Part shown: one piece after another, positions 10,683 through 23,425 of the stretch
Layout: the number at the start of each line of letters is the position of its first letter
How positions within the stretch are numbered: the stretch's first letter is position 1
Made by a program: the position numbers and the translations under genes
The notes under the pieces: generated by a model
What the model was told of the DNA's origin: nothing
The model's input: only the letters and a program-made list of their open reading frames with translations
The model's database searches: none
From: Coprinellus micaceus
Lineage: Eukaryota > Basidiomycota > Agaricomycetes > Agaricales > Psathyrellaceae
Length of the DNA stretch: 64,000 nt
Direction: 5' to 3'
Assembly (NCBI GenBank): GCA_951394405.1
Contig: OX596335.1
Span: forward strand, 3,658,001-3,722,000

Positions 10683-13600
10683 CTATGGAGCTCTGTTCCT
10701 TTTGGAGGATGATGATCTCCTCAAAAGAACATCTTCCTTGGCACGCACATCCAGCGTGACCTGCAAGTCATGGTACTTTTGCAAATCGAGAGCTTCAGAT
10801 TTGGCGACACCAGCCGAGTCGTTCGGGAGCCAGATAATGGGAGGGGGTGCAATGAGTTCAGGAGCATAAAGGATGCCGGCCATGTCTTCGGCATGGTCGG
10901 TGAAAGGGAGAGGAGGAAGGTGAGGAGGGGCGTCTGGATGAGTTCGGGCTGCTCTTTCCGTCGCAGTCAAGTCATCCAGATTTTCGGTTTCTATTCAAAT
11001 GCATCAGCTGCGATTCCAGTCGAAAGAAACAGCGAAGGCTCACGGAGGGGTACGGGCCCACGATACGTAGACGAGGACGGCATCACAGCCAACGTGATGC
11101 TCATCATCTCTAGGACAGAAGCCATAGAGCCTCGCGTCCGCATATGCCCTCCTCTCCGACTACTCTCATTCGTCTCCTGCTCAGCATCGAGGTGCTGATC
11201 AGCACCACTGGCAAACCGGTCCAAGGAGTTCTTCGTAATGGGGCTCAAATTCCGGGAATTGGGCAGCCGTGCCTTCATCCCACAATATATTTCCACGAAC
11301 ACCACCACGAACACCCCAGCACCAACGAGGATACCCCCTTCGATCCAGAACCGCCGACTCAAAAGGATTAATCCAAGTAAGATGGGCTGGAATGAAAGGA
11401 GCGTGCCGAAGCGTTTCAATAGCCACATCTGGAGCACACCACCTGTTTGAGAGTGAGTGCGGGCGTAGACATAGCCAACGAGGAAACGGTGGGCTAGAAA
11501 CGTAGCTCAGTTTGATTTGACATGCATTTTGACAGAAAGGGAAAGGGCCTCACCAATCAGGGTGAGGAGGAGCAGAATGAGAACTGCGGGGGCGATCAGA
11601 GGGAAGATCAGGGCAAATGTTGAAGCAAATATGATGGCGAGGATGCAAGCTCCCATAGCGTATGAGGGGTTGTATGATCCAGGGTACGTCGCTGTCGCGA
11701 ATATGAGACAGCATCCAGACTTTCATAGTCGGGAACACTCACCTCTGAAGCGCTGCCTGGGCGTAATAGCCTGCTTCTCTGCCTGAGCCACATGCCATAG
11801 CCGGAATGGCTGGAGCATGAGTAGAGCAGGAGCGATGATGGCCACGTTAATGATCAAGGCAAAGGCTAGAACAGCCATATAGATCGACCCGTTGGCGAGG
11901 GTCCTGGTTTCCTCTGAACCGACATTCAATGCGTTCATCGAATACAACAGGGCGCCCACAGCGACGATCCAGAGCGTTCCGATCGCGGCAAGGACCCAGA
12001 ACGTAATTCTGAACACCATGAGTTGGTTCCCGGAGATAGACACGGCACCATGGATGTGGGCGGACCCTGGTGACAAACGTCATGGGTTTGTGGGTTCTGA
12101 CATGTTAATTAAAAGAAGACGCACCGTGGATAATGAATAGAGCGAGGCAAATGAACGCAGTTGCAAGCACGGCAGGGGCGAAGATAGTGGCAACTCCCAC
12201 GGCGATCGGGTGTGCGGTGAGCAGCCCGCTGAGGAAAGGGAGGTAATGTGCAACGTCGGGTGCCGTGGCGAGTGAGAGGCCAGTTGCCGCCGCCACTGAA
12301 GAAGCCGAGATGAGCATTCGGTATTAGAAAAACGTGGAGGAAATGAACGCACGTATACCTGCAAGCAAAACAGATATCACCACGACAATTGCGATGAGGA
12401 CGGCTGTGTCAAGCCAGGTTCGTTCGTTCTGCAGCACGTCCCACCGAATATCCTCTTTCGCCCTGCCTTCGATCAATTCTACGCCGGGAATGAAGCGCAG
12501 CCCTTTGCCGACCATAAGCCACCCCTTAATCCGCTGCCCTGAAGCAATATCATTGTACGCCTCCCTCTGTACTTCAGAAATCTCCTGGTTGATCATCTTG
12601 AGCCGAGACCTCCACATCGTAATGTCATTATAGACCTCGCCGAGATCTTCAAAGTTGAGGCCGTCGAGCGGGCGAACGAATGGCTGGGAAGGCTGCAGGC
12701 GCATGTGTGGAGGCAGGCTCTCTGGATCCTCAGGTTCGTCCCTTGCACGGAGTGGGAATGTCTCGCGCCTTGTCGAAGGAACAGATTCGCGTCCCCTCGG
12801 TCGGCGGCGGGGAGGTGTGCCGTTGAAGTCGCTGCCCCAGTCGTTGTCCGGCGTCTCCTTGATTAGGTCTACCCATTCTTCCTCCCCTGTTTCCTCTTGC
12901 ACCGTGCTGAACCCATCATGGTCGTACCCATCATATCTCACCCCGTGTTCATCTACAGAACCATGCTCGAATGCAGCATAATTCGGCCCAAAATATCTGG
13001 GGTCTGGAATAGGGGGCAACCAGCTCGCACTCTCAGAAACCGGGCCCAACTCCCCTGTCTCGCGTTCCACCCCAACATGGCTCCCAAGTGGGAGTCTTCC
13101 AAACGCCTGCGAATTCCGGTTTACCTCGAGGAACCTGCTGCCAATGACACGCGAGTTGATAGATTCAGCCAAGGAAGGGTTTTGATCCATCCCGGGATCC
13201 GTGAACTTTCCGCCACTGACGCCCTGCAGCCCACGAAGCTTGTAGTAGGAAGAAGGCGCAACAAATGATGCGGGCCCGAATGATGAGGATGCGTATGCGC
13301 GGTTGATGGCGCGCCTTCGCCGGCTGCGGCGTTGGGCTTGGGGGAGGAGGGGGAGAGGGCGGCTGATGTATGGGCGGGTGGGGTCATGGGGCGCGGTAGG
13401 AGCGAAGTCGAGGACGGAGGGGTCAGGGGTCGTGACTCGGAAAGAGCTGATGTACTTCGTCTCGGCAATTTCGAGGTGCTCCAGGATTTCGTCGCGCTCG
13501 TCAATAAGGATAGCAAGGTTCTGGGTATCTCTGGTTCGGTTCAGTAGTAGAATCAGTGATGGAAAGCAAGCAACGCACGTAATGGAGAACAGGGTCTGAA

Positions 13601-15091
13601 TATCAACCTCCGTGTTCATCTCTTCTTCATTGTTGAGAGGTTGCTCCTCCTCTGCGCGACGATCCCTTCGGTTTGGGTCATGCCTCCGAGTCGCGCCATT
13701 TCGTTTTGCGGCGTCACCAAGCTGAGAGCTGAGGCCTATCTTGACGAGGTAGTCTTTGAACTGCTTCTCCCCCCAGGTTGCAAAGCCGGGAGCCTTCCTG
13801 GCGCTGAGCCAGCCCAAGTCCTTTCCTTGACACTGAACTGCTAGCCACCGTTTGCGGTACTCGGCGACCCGGTTAAACTCTCGGATTAGTTTGATGAGAG
13901 GAGGAATTAAACCCAGGAGAATGGTAATCGCGACGAGGACGATTATGCGAATTCTTGTGTGGTACCGATCATCCTCCAAGGCGCGCACAGCCAACGCAGT
14001 TTGAACATTGTCTGTGGTTATGTCACCGTTGTCCACCAATTTGAGAAGCCGTAGTAAACTCAGGTCTTGCAGTGTTGAATAGCCTCCTCCCCATGTCGAG
14101 GGCGCTGGGTACTGGGAGTTGCATGGTGTGTCAACCAGGTATAATGGGAGAGCGCCCCCGAGCGCGAGGATAGACCATCCAATCGCGATCAACAAAGCAA
14201 CCCAGAGGGTTCTTTGGCTTAGTTGCTCGTCCGACGGGAAGAGTTGCGCGTCCGTCGCGGGTGAACGCCCAGCGTTCGAGACGTCCGATGGTACTTCGGG
14301 GACCAGAGGGGTAGGAGGAGACAGCCAGGCGAAGAATCCTGAGCCAATAGGTTTAGGGCGCAATCTAGACAAGTGGGATTCAACCCAGGGTCAGTGGATG
14401 ATTCGGCACGGCGCAGATGACGCGCCACAAGGTGCTAGCAACGCACTCTTGTTGCACAAACCATTCGCGAAGGGCGTAGACTTGTCGAAAACGTGGACGC
14501 AGCATGGCAAAGGTGAACTGCGGCCATTATTAGTAGTGGGTGGCGATGTATATAGTTCAGACCTACCCATAGGATTAGGCCAATCAACCCAGGTACTATC
14601 AGAACGGTAAGTATCCCGCTAGCGGCTGCATCCAGGGTACCTGGACAGCCTTGGACGATCTGGGTGCTCGGATCCAGCGCGGAGGGAGATGTTGGAGAGG
14701 ATGTCGGCGGAGATGTCGATGGGGTGGATGAGAGGGGGTTGGGAAACGAAGATGCAGGGAATAGAATGGATTCAGAGAAAGACGTGAGGGTTGTGGTTGG
14801 TCCTGTCACGGTCGTGATTGGAATGAGTGTCGTAAATGAATCATTGGGTCCTCCGGTGGGGGTGTTAGTGACAGTTGGCACAGAGCTAAACGCCATTGAA
14901 GAGTCGAGAACATTTCCGGTAGTGGTATCGCTGGCAGGGGGTATAGAAGGGGTGTTGGGGGTCGTGGGGGTCGCATTGGAGGTCGTGGCAATGGGAGGGA
15001 GTGTATTGTTGAGGTCGAGGTTTGGTGGCGACTCATCGCCCTCTTCTCTGGGTCGTGCGCGGTGTCGTGAGAGGCTCGTGGTCGTCGTCAT
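10683..15091 (-). CDS. CSC1/OSCA/TMEM63-type cation channel (DUF221 family), long-loop form
   Basis: Large spliced gene of about eight exons, roughly 1200 residues. The first about 150 residues are Ser/Thr/Pro-rich, then a first membrane span (GILTVLIVPGLIGLILWV) is spliced to FTFAMLRPRFRQVYALREWF and, over a second intron, to LRPKPIGSGFFAWLSPPTP, the family signature. Spans follow at TLWVALLIAIGWSILALGG and IIVLVAITILLGLIPPL. A cytosolic loop of about 470 residues contains LAILIDERDEILEHLEIAETKY. The C-terminal spans begin at WLDTAVLIAIVVVISVLL and continue through 10990-12320. The last exon holds PPPIIWLPNDSAGVAKSEA and KYHDLQVTLDVR. Members are osmo- or mechano-sensitive cation channels of the plasma membrane or organelles. 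The loop is longer than in yeast Csc1. A hydrophobic run near 13540 is an in-frame intron, not a span. Confidence 0.85.
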
Positions 15092-15874
15092 GGCTTTGCC
15101 TCCCTTCAGAGGGGTATACGGCAGGTAAGAAGGGTATGCAAGAGACTCTGGAGAGCTAGAGTCATGGAATTCGAAGACGAGGTTAGCCTTGAAAAGTGAA
15201 CAGGAGAGTTGAACACCGATTACCCCAAAATGGCAAGAGCCTGAACGCGAGGCGCGGTGGAATCAGTGCACCCTGATGGGGCTAATGAGCTGCAACACGA
15301 CGTCAGAGTGGACTCGATATCGTCTCCGCGAGTACGAGAGAATGGACGTTGGAGAGAGAGAGAGGGAAAACGAGAAGACTGACGTGAAGGTGGCTACATC
15401 TGGCCCTGACGCAAGAACGCACCGACTGGGGGGATCTCCCAGGAAACCACGGAGGACAAGGGCGCTCCGAAGATAATAGTTTCCATAGCAAGAGTCGACC
15501 AGTCACGTCCCACATTCGTCGGCAGTCGTGAGCCTTGAGATAGCGGCAATTGAGTGATTTTGAGCCGTGAACGGGGTAATCGTACAGTGTTGCAATATCG
15601 GGCCCGAGGTTGTGCATACAACGGTTTGGACTACGGATTATCGCCTTTGAACGCCGGGATGGGAGACCGCGGTGCTGCTATACCTCGGTGGTGGAACATG
15701 GTGGTGGTAGAAGAAAGATAAATGCCCGCCATTGAAGCCCAAAATGACCTCCCGCCCTGCGCGCCGCTTGCCAGAAGCGGGCATCACGTGGAGAATATTC
15801 TCCTGACGTGGTGCTGATGCGGTCTGGCGCTCACCATCTCCCCCACAATCATATACGCGACCAGATTGTCCACC
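15092..15874. promoter_or_regulatory. Divergent promoter region, CSC1-like and SLY1
   Basis: 783 bp between start codons on opposite strands. I found no coding signal and no clear TATA box; a GAGAGA run lies near 15350. Confidence 0.4.
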
Positions 15875-18361
15875 ATGGCCAGCATCGTGAAGCAGGTGGG
15901 TGTCTTCACACATTCAAGGCATAGAAAACGGGCTAAATCCTGACAACGCGCAGGTCACAGCCCCAACGTCGCTGCAGCAGGCGCAGTGCAACGCCGTTCT
16001 ATCCCTCCTGAACCTCAACCAGCCTCCAGAAACCCATATCAGCGCAAAGTCAGGCTCGAGCTTTAAAGCGGCACCAGCAGCGGGGCCCCAAGTATGGAAG
16101 GTCCTTGTCCTCGACCAGCAGACGAAGGACGTCCTGGCGACGGTATTGCGGGTGCAGGATCTGCGGGACGCTGGGGTCACCCTACACGTGTAAGTGGCCT
16201 CAACTGAACCCCATCCGAGTTTCTCAAAGTTGAAACCATCCAGGCAACTGCACTCCCTGCGGCCGGCGATTCCGGACGTGCCTGCAGTCTATTTCGTCTC
16301 CCCAAAGCTGGCCAATATTCGACGGATAGCAGAAGATCTTCGCAAGGGCCTGTACGAGTCCTACAACCTCAACTTCGTTGAGCCTCTGCCTCGAGCTTTA
16401 CTTGAAGAACTCGCCGCGCTAGTGGCACAGGATGGCACGTCGGAGTATATTCAACAGGTGAGCAGTTATCACCGGATCTCTTGACGAGAGTATGCGGATT
16501 GATACTGTTGCGAGGGAAGGTTATAGACCAGTATCTCGCCTTTATCGCACCTTCACCCTCACTATTCTCACTTTTGCCGCCGCCGCTGCCTGTACCGTCG
16601 ATTCATGCCAACCAACCACCAGCTACAGAGAGTAGTATCCCCCCAACGACCTACGCCATCCTCAATTCACCATCGTCGACGGAGCAACAGATTGAGGAGG
16701 AGATTGAACGTGTAGCGAGTGGATTGTTCAGCGCAATTGCAACGCTTGGTATGTTTAGTCCATACATAGCAAGGGCAATAGATATTAACCACCACCAGGA
16801 CATGTCCCTTTTATTCGTGCGCCGAAAGGGAATGCAGCAGAGATGGTCGCGAAGAAGGTAGAGACCAAGATTCGGGATGCCATTATCTCCGCGTCGCGGT
16901 CAACAAATCCCACCGCTTCCCTGTTCTCACAAGACCCCAGCGGTCTCTCGACTCTGCAACGACCGCGTACGTCAGAACCCACTCTCCTCTAGATCAAGTA
17001 CTCACCGCTTAAACCTCAGTCCTCCTTATCCTCGATCGGAATGTTGACCTCGTCTCACCCATCATGCACGGGTGGACATACCAAGCACTCGTCTCTGACT
17101 GCCTCGACTTCAAGCTCAACCGTGTAGTCATCCCTGCCCAAGATGAAGAACCGAAAAGACAGTTCGACCTCGACTCGAAAGATTTCTTTTGGGCGCGGAA
17201 TGCTGAGCAGCCGTTCCCTCAAGTCGCTGAGGAGATCGATACGGAGTTGACCAAGTACAAGCAGGACGCTGCTGAGATTACTCGGAGCACAGGTGTTGCA
17301 GACGCGAACGATATCTCTCAACTGTGGGTTGCGTCCTCTTCCGTATATCGTGCTCGCAGGCTAAAGAATAGACCAGAGACCTAACTGCTAACGCAGCCCA
17401 CCTCAAAGCTGCTATCACACAACTTCCTGAACTCACAGCCCGCAAAGCAACGCTCGACGCGCACATGCACATGGCCACCGCACTCCTCAAACAAATAAAG
17501 AAACGCGGTCTGGACGAGCTTTTCAGCACCGAAGAAGCCATCACCAAACAAACCGTCCCCGCCATCCTCGAGCTCTTGCGCTCCAACCGCCCTGATGGCG
17601 CCTTCACCCCTGAGGACAAGCTTCGCCTGATTATTGTGTACTACCTCTCAATGCCAGATAACGCGATTACGAAGGACGATGTTGCGGAGCTGGATAAGGA
17701 GTTGAAGAATAGCGGTGCCGATGCAGCGGCCTTTGAGTATGTGAGAAGGACGAGGGAGATTCTGAGAATGACGAGTAGTGTGACAGTGGGCACAGGGAGC
17801 TCGACGCCAAACCTTGGGGGTGTTGCAGGGCAAAGTGGAGAGCTTTTCAAGGGTTTCAGCGCGCTTGGGAACAGGGTACGTTTCAATCTTCGGCCCATTA
17901 TCCACCACCAGTGCTGACAACACCCCTACTAGCTCACTGACCAACTGAAAGACCGTGGCTTCAACAACCTTCTATCTGGCGTGAAGAACCTCCTTCCAAC
18001 CAACAAATCACTCACCATTACCCGCCTTACTGAAGCCCTCATGGACTCCTCCGCCGCCTCCAACCAATCACTCGCCGAGACGGACGACTTCGTCTTCCTC
18101 GACCCCCGCGCCCCACGACACGTCCAGCTCCCCGGAGCCCCAGGATCGAGCGGTGTGGGGGCAGGCCGTGCGAGGCGGATGGCGTATAATGACGCTATCA
18201 TATTCGTTGTCGGCGGCGCAGGGTACGTGGAGTATGGCAATTTGGAGGAGTGGGCGAAGACGAGAGGCAAGAGGATCACGTATGGAGGGACAGATATTTT
18301 GGATCCCAACTCTTTCGTTGCTGAGTTGAGTAGGCTGGGGCAGACTAACACTTTACAATAG
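15875..18361 (+). CDS. SLY1: Sec1/Munc18 protein SLY1 (SCFD1), ER-Golgi SNARE regulator
   Basis: About eight exons. The N-terminus is split after MASIVKQ. It continues with [14 protein letters not shown], then [39 protein letters not shown] and [18 protein letters not shown]. The most diagnostic stretch is [27 protein letters not shown] (read across an intron near 16960-17020). C-terminal parts include [15 protein letters not shown] and the final [17 protein letters not shown], near the end of the domain. SLY1 binds the syntaxin Sed5 and controls SNARE assembly in ER-Golgi and intra-Golgi fusion. Length of about 680-700 residues suits the family. It is tail to tail with SKI2, only 128 bp apart. 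Confidence 0.95.
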
Positions 18362-18489
18362 TCTTTCAGGGATGGATAATGGTTGCTGTTAACCTACTAA
18401 TGATACCTCTTACATGGCTTAACTTTTGCACAGCTTCATAAATTACGCCGTCACCGTGTCACACCGGAACCCAGGCACTCGAAACACAC

Positions 18490-21400
18490 CTAGAAATACA
18501 AGCTCGCAGCAAAAACGACTTGACGGACGGTAAGCTCCCGCGCAAATGGGGGTAATATAAGGACAAACTCACTGTCTCGCTTGATTTTGGTTTGCGCATC
18601 CTCCATCTTCTGGAACAGCTCCGCGTCACCTATAACGCGAGCAGCGTCTCGTACTTCACGGCAAGTTTCATCCAGACGCGTAATGACTCGCACAATCGTT
18701 CCCTCAGGCACGTCCGTCAGTGCTGTGATCTGTTCAAACGGCTATGCATTGCGTGTTAGTTCACTTCGAAGCGCCCACCCAAAGGACAGCAGCATACCAT
18801 GCCCTTGGCCCACTCGTAGACAACCTCCATGAGCCCGAACTTCATTTGAGACTTGTGTTCGTCGGCAGCAACCTTGTTCAGGTCCTGAATGCGTCCAACC
18901 CGATCAGCAATGGCCAATATGGCGTCTCGTCCTTCTTCTAGCCGGGGAGGAATAGCAGGCTCCACATCCGTCTTCTCCTGGAACACAAAGCAAGATAGTA
19001 GTGCGACGACTTCCTCAGGTTCGTAGCTCGCAAACAAGTTTTCGAAAATGATTTCCGTCAAAACTAGCTCGCTTGCCGAGTTGATCTGGATTCAACATGA
19101 GTTGGTATAAAGCACAGACCATCAAGTTTGGACTGACCTCGCATGCGACTCGTCCCTTCAGTTGCACGGTGGAGTTGTCATCAATGAATTTCAAGTCCTT
19201 GAGGACCGATATTCGTTGTTCGTAGTCCGGAATCAATTCCAGATTTTGGTCGGAAAGTGCAAGCTTCAGTTGGGAGATCTGGGTTTGCAACGCCTTCCTC
19301 TGGTGCACGAGCGTATACTACCGTGAAAGTTATCAGCAGTGCACTGCATATCCAAAGAGGTTCCTCACATGCTCCTGGAATGCTGGACATGACGCACACG
19401 TCGTCGCTTGTAGTGACTGAGCGGCACTATCCCGCAACCTGAGATTCTCCTGGAACTCGAACGCCCGGAGCCGCTCCCAATCGACCTCCGGGATGAAGTT
19501 GCTGGGTAGCCATTCTTCGATCAATCCCCGCAATGCTGCGATACCATCACGCATACGAGAAATCAAGTGGGTGTCTACAATCCCTGCAACATCAACCTTC
19601 ACACTGCGGTCGGTGACAAGCACAACACTCGTGATTGGCACAGACTTCAGCTCGTAAACGCCGTTGTCCACGATCAACGACTCAGGGGAGATCGGCCAGG
19701 TTGGTGGAAGCGACTGTGGGTCCGCGTCTGAGGATAGTGAGATGAAAGCAGCCGAGTTGAGAGCGCCCAACCTTACCTAAACTCCCTGACTTGGTATCTG
19801 GGCTGACAAGGGCTAACACGAAGTAGGATTTGACGTTTCCGATCAAGCCAGATTCTAAGGCAGGAACCGGAGCTTGCTTCAAAAGGATGGCGAGGTTGGT
19901 GGTGTTGAAATGCTAGGCAAGGAGTGGCGAGGTAAGAAATTGCACCGGCCCAGCAAGAGACCACGCACCCCATCGCGAACGGCGACGACGCGACCAGGTG
20001 CCAGTAACTTGCTACCCTGAGGTCGGGATAGAGCTAGCTGCAAGAGTGACTGGTTCCTCTTCGCAACGTCATGGCACGCGTCGTAGTATCTCTCGATATC
20101 TTGGGTGCAGACGTCGCATTCAACATAAGGGAGAGCAGAAAGCTTATTCTCTGCCTCAACGACTGCCTTCTCCTGTGTGGGAAGCAGCCGCTGAGAGGCA
20201 TTCTCTGAGAAGCTCCGTTTGATCATCTCTTCAACTCGGAGAGCCTCGACTCGAAGTAGGTTAAGAATCATATTGTAGGTGAGTCGGAACTGAGACGATA
20301 GCTTTCCAGGGACTCCGATGATCATGGTGTGCAGTGACGTTTGCTAAAGCAATGATGAGTGGGGTGCATTGACACGTAAGCTGAGGGCATACCTCTGGTA
20401 GTGAATCTCCCGAGACGATGATGACCGTTCCCGTTGGGTCCAGGCCGCGACGTCCTGCTCGGCCGGCCATTTGAGTGTACTCGCCGGGCAGGATGTCTCG
20501 GAAACTCTTGCCGTCATGTTTTCGGGTGCCCGAGAACACGACGCATTTTGCTGGCATGTTAACACCCTTTCAAGGTTGAGCGCTCGAAAGCGAACATGAA
20601 CGAATCGGAAAGCTCACCATCGCAAAGGTCTCCGTAGCGAAGAGGATCTTCACGAGGCCACGAGCAAACAATATTTCCACCAACTTAAAAACATTTAATC
20701 GTAGAGAGCATTCCTGAGAGGAAGGGGACATACCTCTTTGACAAGTGGTAACAAACCACCATGATGGACACCAATCCCTCGCGAAAGCAGGTCACGCATC
20801 CGTGTAATCTGGGGGAGCTTTCTGTCCGTGCCTAGGAGGGATAGGTAAGCAAATCACGCTTTCCACAAACCGGGCTAACCTTTTAGTCGGGATACCGCCT
20901 TCTCGATGGCGACGTGTACTTCGCTCTTTTCCACACCGGTGCACAAGTCATGGTTTGTGAGTGTGCTCGCATTTTCTTCACAGCGTTTCTTCGACAAGGT
21001 AAAAACGACGACAGGGAGCAGGTTCTTTTTCTTCAGGTGGCCGACAAGATGAACGTACAAGTTCTTGTCGGCTCCCATGTGCATCGTCCGAGGAACATTG
21101 GAAGTGCCCCCACCACGGCCCCTTGGAGCCACCGCACTCCCCCGACCTCCGCGGCCCCTCTGGGCGGCTGGGGAGGCCTTGGCTCCCATGCGCTGGACAG
21201 GAGCCAGCCCAGCAGCTTCCCTTTCCTTGTCTTGTTTGCGTTTCAATGCGTCCACGGCATCCTTGTACCTACATCGAAATGTTGGTAGGCATGGTCCAAA
21301 AAGGGATAGTGCAACACACCCTTGAGCCAAGAAGTTTCGCTTGGCGTCCACAATCTTGAACATATCCCTCCCTGCGTAGAGATAGTGTTCAAGTGGCACC

Positions 21401-23345
21401 GGACGCTGAGGAGTCGATATAACGTAGATGTCCTTCTTTTTTGTACGCCTGCAATGGAATAGACCGTCAGGGCGGCGGCGCGGTTTTAGAGCAAACGCCT
21501 CACCCGACCCATCCAGCAAACTCTTTTGCGTTTGGCACGGTCGCAGAAAGCAATATAATGCTAACATGCTCTGGGAGCATAATGATTACCTCTTCCCAAA
21601 CGACACCTCTCTGGAAGTTGTGAGTTTCCTTAACATCGCAAAGGTGGTGGACTTTCGCACCTCCGCGTCATTGACATAGTGGACTTCATCGAAAATAACA
21701 AACTCGACATCTCGAATGAGATCCGCTCCCTTGTAGAGCATACTACGAAGGATCTCGGTAGTCATGATCAAGCAGTTGGCCTCAGGGTTGATCTGAACAT
21801 CTCCAGTGAGGATTCCGACGGACGCTGCGGAGAACGTCTGCTTGAAATCTCTGAACTTCTGGTTAGAGAGCGCCTTGATAGGAGACGTGTAAATCGCGCT
21901 AGAAGACAGAGGTGAACATATGCAGGAGCCGTAGATTGAGGACCGTACCGAGTCATATGCTTCTCTGAAAGAGCGATGGCGTATTCCGCGACTACCGTCT
22001 TGCCTGCAGATGTATGAGCGGCCACGAAGACCGAGTTTCCTTTCTCTAGATGATACACAGCGTGTTTCTGAAAGGTATCAAGTTCGAATGGATACTGTTC
22101 CGTTGCCATTAAATCAGCAGGGTACCTTCAGGCCACAGAGCTGATTGATCACCTTATGCGCCATGTCGGGCACAAGTTCGTGGAAGTTGTTGAAAGGCGT
22201 GTTGACGTCGATAACATGGGCCCATTCCTTCTTCTGCAAATTGGGACGTCTAAGCCTTCTCACTTGCTGAGTCGGCTTCAAATTGGACCTCTGGAGGATG
22301 AGAGCGTTAGCAACGCATGCATGCATATATCCACTAGGGAGACGCACTGAGACGGGCAAAAGGCTGTCGATTTCGGACGTTTGAGAGATCATCGCATCTT
22401 CAACCTCGGCAACGTCGTCTTTGGATACTGTCTCCTCAAATGCCCCGTGGTCCTAGAGGGCGCTTAGAAGGGTCCAGATCCGAAGGGAAGAAGCTACTTG
22501 CAGAAGAAGAGACTTCGATGAAGTTATCCATGGCTAAAATTTCATCCGGGATCTCTTCACCAGGAAGTCGCAAACCGCGGCTAAGTCCAGGTGCAACGGT
22601 TCGCAATCCCTTGGTCGAACGTTCCATGGCCTGACTTGACAGCGCCTCAACCGATAACTCCTCCAGGCCACCTGGTAAGAAAGGAACATAGCCGGACTTG
22701 CCTCTGACGAAGTTCTTGCTCGGTGCCGGTGCTCGATCTAGAGATGTAGAGTTCAAACCTGACGCCTTCTTTGCATTCGGGACCTTCGAGCGGCACTCAG
22801 AGATCAGCTAAAGGGTTACACGAGAAAAGAGACACACTTCTGTGTATCCAACGACATGGCCATCCACACCAGCACGAACGAAAGCCAATGTCGTAGGCGG
22901 AACTGAGAGTTTGGGCTTCAGCAACTTGGGTATGGAGATCGGCTCATCCCAATGTCTAGAGTGCCGAGATCTGAGCAGATGCGATAACGATTGAGCAAGG
23001 TGTATCCCACACTTGATGGACGGGCAGCCAGTGGTCGGGGAAGCTTCGCGGTGGTAAAAGAAGTTGGCGCTCGATGTCTCTGGAAATCTTGTCTGCAGAG
23101 GGTACCGAAATGAGTCCCAATTCTTCAAGTGTCTCCTCTGGTGTGGGTCCGATGGAGATGTCTGCGACCTCTGCGGCCCTTTGAGCGACGTCGCTGTGCC
23201 GTCTGACCATCTTTGGCGTCGTCGTAGAGCTGGAGGATGTCGAGGACGGAGGAGAGGGGAGTCCGAGTCGTTCAGGCAGGTGAGGTCTGGCACTGGCGGT
23301 CACATGACTGTAAGAGACGCGTTGCTTGGACATGTTTGGACCCAT
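18490..23345 (-). CDS. SKI2: Ski2-type DEVH RNA helicase of the cytoplasmic exosome
   Basis: About fifteen exons. The N-terminus contains [19 protein letters not shown], typical of Ski2. The helicase core reads [20 protein letters not shown], then motif [16 protein letters not shown] (about 22030), motif Ib [16 protein letters not shown] and motif [10 protein letters not shown] (about 21700). [19 protein letters not shown] follows. A basic, Gly/Arg-rich insertion (21110-21200) comes next, then [31 protein letters not shown] and motif [17 protein letters not shown] (20430-20480). The C-terminal part has the arch insertion and the DSHCT domain ([25 protein letters not shown]). Ski2 with Ski3 and Ski8 threads mRNA into the exosome for 3'-5' decay and for ribosome-associated quality control. 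Start chosen at the first ATG (MGPNMSKQ); the second Met is also possible. Confidence 0.95.
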
Positions 23346-23425
23346 CAATCAAAATCCCGCCCTGGAGGTTCTGAGCAGACCTTGTAACATCTCTTCCTCC
23401 TTCCTACACGACCGTGACGACAACG
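23346..23425. promoter_or_regulatory. Very short bidirectional promoter, SKI2 and homeodomain-like gene
   Basis: Only 80 bp separate the two start codons. The segment is pyrimidine-rich toward the plus-strand gene. The two transcripts must start inside it or within each other's coding region. Confidence 0.5.

Noticed and set aside
13530..13580. Hydrophobic segment (CVACFPSLILLL) as an extra membrane span of the channel
   Set aside because: It is an intron with GTGCGT donor and CCAG acceptor; removing it restores LFSITDTQNLAIL, the conserved sequence.
15303..15621. Minus-strand frames in the CSC1/SLY1 gap
   Set aside because: No start context, no motif and composition unlike the neighbouring genes.
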